Below, piece after piece: positions 60,614 to 64,000 of a DNA stretch of 64,000 bases. Positions within the stretch are counted from its first letter, which is position 1. Each line of letters opens with the position of its first letter. A program made the translations under genes and the position numbers. Source of the DNA: Salininema proteolyticum (GTDB lineage: Bacteria > Actinomycetota > Actinomycetes > Mycobacteriales > Micromonosporaceae); the NCBI RefSeq assembly GCF_042685645.1, contig NZ_JBHUNX010000001.1, positions 1,426,001 through 1,490,000 of the forward strand. Reading direction: 5' to 3'. The notes under the pieces were generated by a model. That model searched no databases. It saw only the letters and a list, made by a program, of their open reading frames with translations, and was not told where the DNA came from.

Positions 60614-62092
60614 TCATGTGGCGCTCTTCCGATCTCGGTCTGGACCGGGTCCGGTGCCGGAGTCCGAGCCCGAGCCCGGGCCCTCGGCGGCCGGGGAATC
60701 GTCCCCGACGGAGGCATTGGCCGAGGCGGGAGAGTTGTCTCCGCCGTCGTTCCGTGCTCCGGTGCGGCGGCGAATGAGCAGGAATGCGGCGGTGGCGAGC
60801 AGAAGCGCTGTGGCGCCGGCGGCATAGGGCCACCATGAGGTCGCGTCTTGGCCTCCGTCGGAGGGCGCCGCCTTCGCCTCGTCGCCCGAACCGGGGTTCG
60901 GGAGTGCCGGGATCGTCGCCTCCGCCTCGGTCGCGTAGGCGATCGTGACGGGGTCGAGGGGGTCGCCGGGCTGATAGAAGTTCCCGAACACCGCGGCCGC
61001 GTTGTCGGAGAGGCGGGCTTCGGCCCGGTCGAGCGTCGTCAGGCCGTCGGTTTCGGCGAAGTCCGCTGAGAAGGCGGCCAGCGCGACGGTCTCGTCGAGT
61101 CCATTGCCGACGACTCGCGCCGAGAGGAGCCCCTCGCCGGCTTCGATCGACACGACGGGGTCGGAGATCCGCAGGTAGACGTCCTCCCCGGAGAAGTGGA
61201 CCGAGCCGTGGAACGAGACGGTTCCCGTGCCGTCGTCCAGGGTGCCTTCGCCATCGGTGAAGCGGAAACGGTCGCCGCCGTCCAGGGCGCCATCGGAGAC
61301 CGTCCATCCGCCTTCGGCGATGTCGCCTGAGACGTACTCCCGCCAGCTGCGGCGCACTCCCCAGTCGAGGACGGCCCCTCGGACCTCCCCGGGGGCGAGG
61401 TCTTCGCCCGGGCCGGAAGACTCGCGCCCGCTGGACTCCGCGGTGGCGTCGACGGGATCGAGAACCTCCCCGGCCTCGTAGTAGCCGGCGAAGGCCTCGG
61501 AGCCCTCGGCCGTGAGCGACGCGGACAGGCCGTCCAGTACGGGGGAGTCGTCTTCCAGCGCGGAGGGTTCGACCCCGCTGAGGTCGGCGACGGCGACGCG
61601 GCCGAAGTCTTCGCCGGAGGAGGAAACGGCGGCGATGAGCCGGGCGCCGTCGGGGGAGACGGCCACGGCGGGATCGGAGAGGGCGAGGTCCAGCCGGCCG
61701 TCGTGACCGGTGAAGCGGACGGTGCCCTGGTAGGCGAGCGTGGTCGTGCCGCCGGACTCGGAGGACTCGCGAAGCGGGAACTGGAACCGGTCGCCCTCTC
61801 GCGAGGCGCCGTCGGAGAGGGCGATCTCCCCCTGGGCTATGGGACCTGAGACGTACGAGGTGAAGGAGGCCTTGACTCCCCAGAGGAGCCGGCCGGCGTC
61901 CCAGTCGGCGGCGTGGGCCGGCACGGACGGGAGTGCGAGGACGGCGAGCGCCGGAAGGAGTGCGGCGACGGCCCGCAGGAGGCGGTGAATCCGGGCGAAG
62001 CGAACCGGCGTCCACCGCGTCGGCCGCGGGGCCGACGAAGGCGCATACTGATGCGCTTCATGGGGGTTCACTTGGCGGACAGGCATTCTCAT
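60614..62092 (-). CDS. htaA: Membrane-anchored HtaA-domain haem-binding protein
   Basis: Product of 492 aa. An extended basic N terminus (about 1-35), a signal core (LLRAVAALLPALAVLALPSVPAHAAD), two HtaA domains (about 65-215 LLWGVKASFTSYVSGPIAQG; about 240-390 LDWGVRRSWREYVSGDIAEG), a C-terminal membrane helix (WWPYAAGATALLLATAAFLL) and a polar tail. It lacks an LPXTG motif, so it is a membrane-anchored counterpart to the sortase-anchored one. ATG at 62092 follows AGGAGTGCCC. Transcribed divergently from hmuT, with iron boxes between. Confidence 0.85.
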   Translation of the reverse strand: MRMPVRQVNPHEAHQYAPSSAPRPTRWTPVRFARIHRLLRAVAALLPALAVLALPSVPAHAADWDAGRLLWGVKASFTSYVSGPIAQGEIALSDGASREGDRFQFPLRESSESGGTTTLAYQGTVRFTGHDGRLDLALSDPAVAVSPDGARLIAAVSSSGEDFGRVAVADLSGVEPSALEDDSPVLDGLSASLTAEGSEAFAGYYEAGEVLDPVDATAESSGRESSGPGEDLAPGEVRGAVLDWGVRRSWREYVSGDIAEGGWTVSDGALDGGDRFRFTDGEGTLDDGTGTVSFHGSVHFSGEDVYLRISDPVVSIEAGEGLLSARVVGNGLDETVALAAFSADFAETDGLTTLDRAEARLSDNAAAVFGNFYQPGDPLDPVTIAYATEAEATIPALPNPGSGDEAKAAPSDGGQDATSWWPYAAGATALLLATAAFLLIRRRTGARNDGGDNSPASANASVGDDSPAAEGPGSGSDSGTGPGPDRDRKSAT

Positions 62093-62142
62093 GGGCACTC
62101 CTGGAAGGAAAACGACTCGATGGGAACTGAGGCTACACTAAC

Positions 62143-62191
62143 TTAGGTTCCCCTTAGTAAGGGGGACCTAATGTATGTTAGGTTCTCCTAA
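62143..62191. promoter_or_regulatory. DtxR/IdeR-like iron boxes
   Basis: TTAGGT (62143-62148) and ACCTAA (62166-62171) bracket a CCCCTTA-G-TAAGGGG inverted core, giving two overlapping, inverted half-matches to the TTAGGTTAGCCTAACCTAA consensus. TTAGGTTCTCCTAA follows at 62178-62191, matching the consensus left half and centre. They sit in the divergent htaA/hmuT gap, as expected for iron-dependent repression. Confidence 0.75.
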
Positions 62192-62241
62192 TAAATACAT
62201 CGACCGGAGTGGTATCCCCTCCGCCGGAATGAAAGACGCCT

Positions 62242-63213
62242 ATGAGATCACTGCCGACGCTCGCCGCCGGACTCGCCGCGCTCGCCCTGACGGCCATGGC
62301 CGGGTGCGGGACGCCAGAGAAGCCGGTGGACGACACCGCCGACCACGTCGAACCCATCACCGCCGAGGCCGACCCCGACCTCCCCGCCACGGCCGTGGAC
62401 GCGCGAGGGGAGGAGGTCGTCATCGAACGCGCCGACCGGATAGCGGTGGCCTCGGGCGCGATCGCGGAGACGGTGTTCTCCCTGGGCCTGGGGGACAGGG
62501 TCGTCGCCAGGGACGTCACCACCACCTTCGACAACGCCGACGGACTCCCGGTCATCACCAAGGGGCACGACCTCTCCGCCGAGGGCACGCTGTCGACACG
62601 CCCGGACCTGCTCCTGGTCGAGGAGGCGACCGGCCCCGACACAGCACTGCGGCAGATCGCGGACGCGGGAGTCACCGTGTTCACCGTTCCACGGGCGACC
62701 GGAATCGCCGACGTGGACGCCACGGTGAACGCCGTGGCGACGGCCCTGGGAGTCGGGGACCTCGGCGGCGAGTTGACCGCGGAGATCCACGAGCGGATAG
62801 AGGAGTCGGAGTCGCGGGTCCCCGAAGCGGGGGAGAGGCCGCGCGTGGCCTTCCTGTACCTGCGCGGCTCGTCGGGCGTCTACATGATCGGTGCGGAGGA
62901 CTCCGGAGCGCGCTCGCTGATCGAAGCGGCCGGGGGCGTTGACGCGGGATCGGAACTGGAGGGCGACTTCGTCCCGCTCACCCCGGAGGCGATGGCGGCG
63001 ATGAGCCCCGACGCGATCCTGGTCATGGACAAGGGACTCGACTCGGTGGGCGGCGTCGACGGGCTCTTCGACCTCGCCGGCCTGGGCCAGACCCCGGCGG
63101 CGGAGGAGCGCCGCGTGGTGAGCCTGCCGGACGGCATGATGCTCAACTACGGACTGCGCACCGACCAGGTTCTCGACTCCTTCATCGACCAGTTGTACGG
63201 AGAGAGGCGATGA
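62242..63213 (+). CDS. hmuT: Haem ABC importer substrate-binding lipoprotein
   Basis: Product of 323 aa. Lipobox LTAMAGC near residue 22. The HmuT-type fold is shown by DRIAVASGAIAETVFSLGLGDRVVARD, KGHDLSAEGTLSTRPDLLLVEE (H109, the position of a haem axial ligand in relatives) and RVAFLYLRGSSGVYMIGAEDSGARSLIEAAGG (tyrosine ligand region). GAAAGAC is a weak site before the ATG. It receives haem from the HtaA proteins and delivers it to the permease. Confidence 0.9.
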   Translation: MRSLPTLAAGLAALALTAMAGCGTPEKPVDDTADHVEPITAEADPDLPATAVDARGEEVVIERADRIAVASGAIAETVFSLGLGDRVVARDVTTTFDNADGLPVITKGHDLSAEGTLSTRPDLLLVEEATGPDTALRQIADAGVTVFTVPRATGIADVDATVNAVATALGVGDLGGELTAEIHERIEESESRVPEAGERPRVAFLYLRGSSGVYMIGAEDSGARSLIEAAGGVDAGSELEGDFVPLTPEAMAAMSPDAILVMDKGLDSVGGVDGLFDLAGLGQTPAAEERRVVSLPDGMMLNYGLRTDQVLDSFIDQLYGERR

Positions 63214-63251
63214 CGCGCCGGGGTAATGGCGGCGGGAGTGCGGCACGATGA
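63210..63251 (+). CDS. Short coupling ORF (13 aa) between hmuT and hmuU
   Basis: The ATG overlaps the hmuT stop (ATGA) and has GGAGAGAGG upstream; its own TGA overlaps the hmuU start (ATGA). A 13-aa basic, glycine-rich product is encoded. This layout would relay ribosomes from hmuT to hmuU. It may not be functional as a peptide. Confidence 0.4.
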   Translation: MTRRGNGGGSAAR

Positions 63252-64000
63252 TCGACGAAAGCGCGGCAACGCGAGTCGAGGCCCCCGCGCCCCGAACCGG
63301 CGGCCGGACGGCGATGACGGCCGTCGGCCTGACGACAGTGCTGCTCGGCGGCACGCTCGCCTCGGCGGCGGTCGGCGCCTATCCGCTGGACGTGCCGGGA
63401 ATCCTGTCGTCCGTGGCCCACCACTGGGGACTGGGCGGCGAGCCGCTCCCCGACTACGGCGAAGAGGTGCTGTGGTCGATTCGGCTCGCACGGGTGGCCC
63501 TGGCCGTCCTCGTGGGGGCGAGCCTGGCGGCGGCCGGCGCGCTCATGCAGGGCATGTTCGCCAATCCGCTCGCCGAACCCGGCGTGATCGGGGTGTCGTC
63601 CGGGGCGGCCGCCGGCGCCGTCGCCGCCATCTCGCTGGGGCTCACGGCGTTCGGCGCGTGGACGCTTCCGGTGGCGGCCTTCGCCGGAGGCCTCGCCACG
63701 GTGGCGGTGGTGTACGCCGCCTCCCGGTCGGGCGGGAGGACCGAGACGGTCACCCTGATCCTGACCGGCGTGGCGGTCAACGCCTTCGCCGGGGCGCTGA
63801 TCGGCGTCTTCGTCTTCACCGCCGACGTCGCGGCGGTCAATGAGATCGTGTTCTGGCAGATGGGCTCCCTGGCGCAGGCGACTTGGACGAAGGTCCTCGC
63901 GGTCCTGCCGTTCGCCCTGGCGGGCTTGGCGGTCGCGCCCTTGTACGCCCGCCGGCTGGACCTGTTGACGCTGGGGGAGAAGCCGGCGCGACACCTCGGC
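63248..64000 (+). CDS. hmuU: FecCD-family haem permease, N-terminal part (cut by window edge)
   Basis: 251 codons are present. The FecCD pattern is clear: VLWSIRLARVALAVLVGASLAAAGALMQGMFANPLAEPGVIGVSSGAAAG, then LILTGVAVNAFAGALIGVFVF and EIVFWQMGSLAQATW. Multi-helix channel of the haem importer; an hmuV ATPase is expected to follow beyond the edge. GGGAG lies 9 nt before the ATG. Confidence 0.9.
   Translation, partial: MIDESAATRVEAPAPRTGGRTAMTAVGLTTVLLGGTLASAAVGAYPLDVPGILSSVAHHWGLGGEPLPDYGEEVLWSIRLARVALAVLVGASLAAAGALMQGMFANPLAEPGVIGVSSGAAAGAVAAISLGLTAFGAWTLPVAAFAGGLATVAVVYAASRSGGRTETVTLILTGVAVNAFAGALIGVFVFTADVAAVNEIVFWQMGSLAQATWTKVLAVLPFALAGLAVAPLYARRLDLLTLGEKPARHLG

Overview
The window is high-GC DNA from an actinomycete. 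The signs are a strong G/C third-position bias, frequent GTG and TTG starts, ATGA/GTGA gene overlaps, Tat and lipoprotein export signals, LPXTG-anchored surface proteins, an SSI-type protease inhibitor and HtaA-type haem receptors. Genus cannot be fixed from the sequence. No rRNA, tRNA, CRISPR array, phage or insertion sequence was seen; both edges cut genes (an MFS transporter on the left, a FecCD-type haem permease on the right).

Region 1 (about 0.3-12.7 kb) is an oligosaccharide-utilisation regulon. It holds a secreted carbohydrate-binding phosphoesterase, a GH4 glycosidase overlapping a BadF/BcrA-type sugar kinase, a ROK repressor, an Opp-type five-gene ABC importer and a secreted GH5 endoglucanase with a CBM2. 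Four promoters carry the same 25-bp operator (8-bp arms, 9-bp spacer), so one ROK regulon can be drawn from sequence alone.

Region 2 (12.7-29.6 kb) is mixed. It contains a membrane phosphoesterase, small enzymes, a TetR plus paired SMR efflux pump, secreted proteins (an AA10 LPMO with a chitin-binding module and a sortase-anchored choice-of-anchor-A protein), a DUF6325-SHOCT pair, and an alkylsulfatase, DUF7144 and SulP sulfate-transporter group.

Region 3 (29.6-46.6 kb) is the most striking. It encodes what looks like a complete PTS-independent peptidoglycan/MurNAc scavenging system: Amidase_2, NagZ-like GH3, NamZ-like DUF1343, AmiE-like beta-lactamase-fold protein, GH25 lysozyme, an RpiR (MurR-like) regulator, MurQ etherase, a MurK-like kinase, a second RpiR and an NgcEFG-type ABC importer. 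Four promoters across 13 kb share an inverted repeat, TTCAW-N14-TTGAR, tying the two halves together although an ECF sigma / DoxX / PadR / SnoaL block sits between them.

Region 4 (46.6-58.4 kb) holds TetR-MFS-SDR efflux genes with a relic of a second TetR, a flavin monooxygenase, a secreted sphingomyelinase-like phosphodiesterase, an SSI inhibitor, an SCP2 protein, and a BNR-repeat protein next to a MoaD/ThiS protein, separated by gene-poor, repeat-bearing stretches. Region 5 (59.1-64 kb) is a haem-uptake locus: two HtaA-domain surface proteins divergent from hmuT-hmuU, with DtxR/IdeR-like iron boxes between them.

At least eight genes have a -10 hexamer ending 6-7 nt before the start codon, so leaderless transcripts appear common here.
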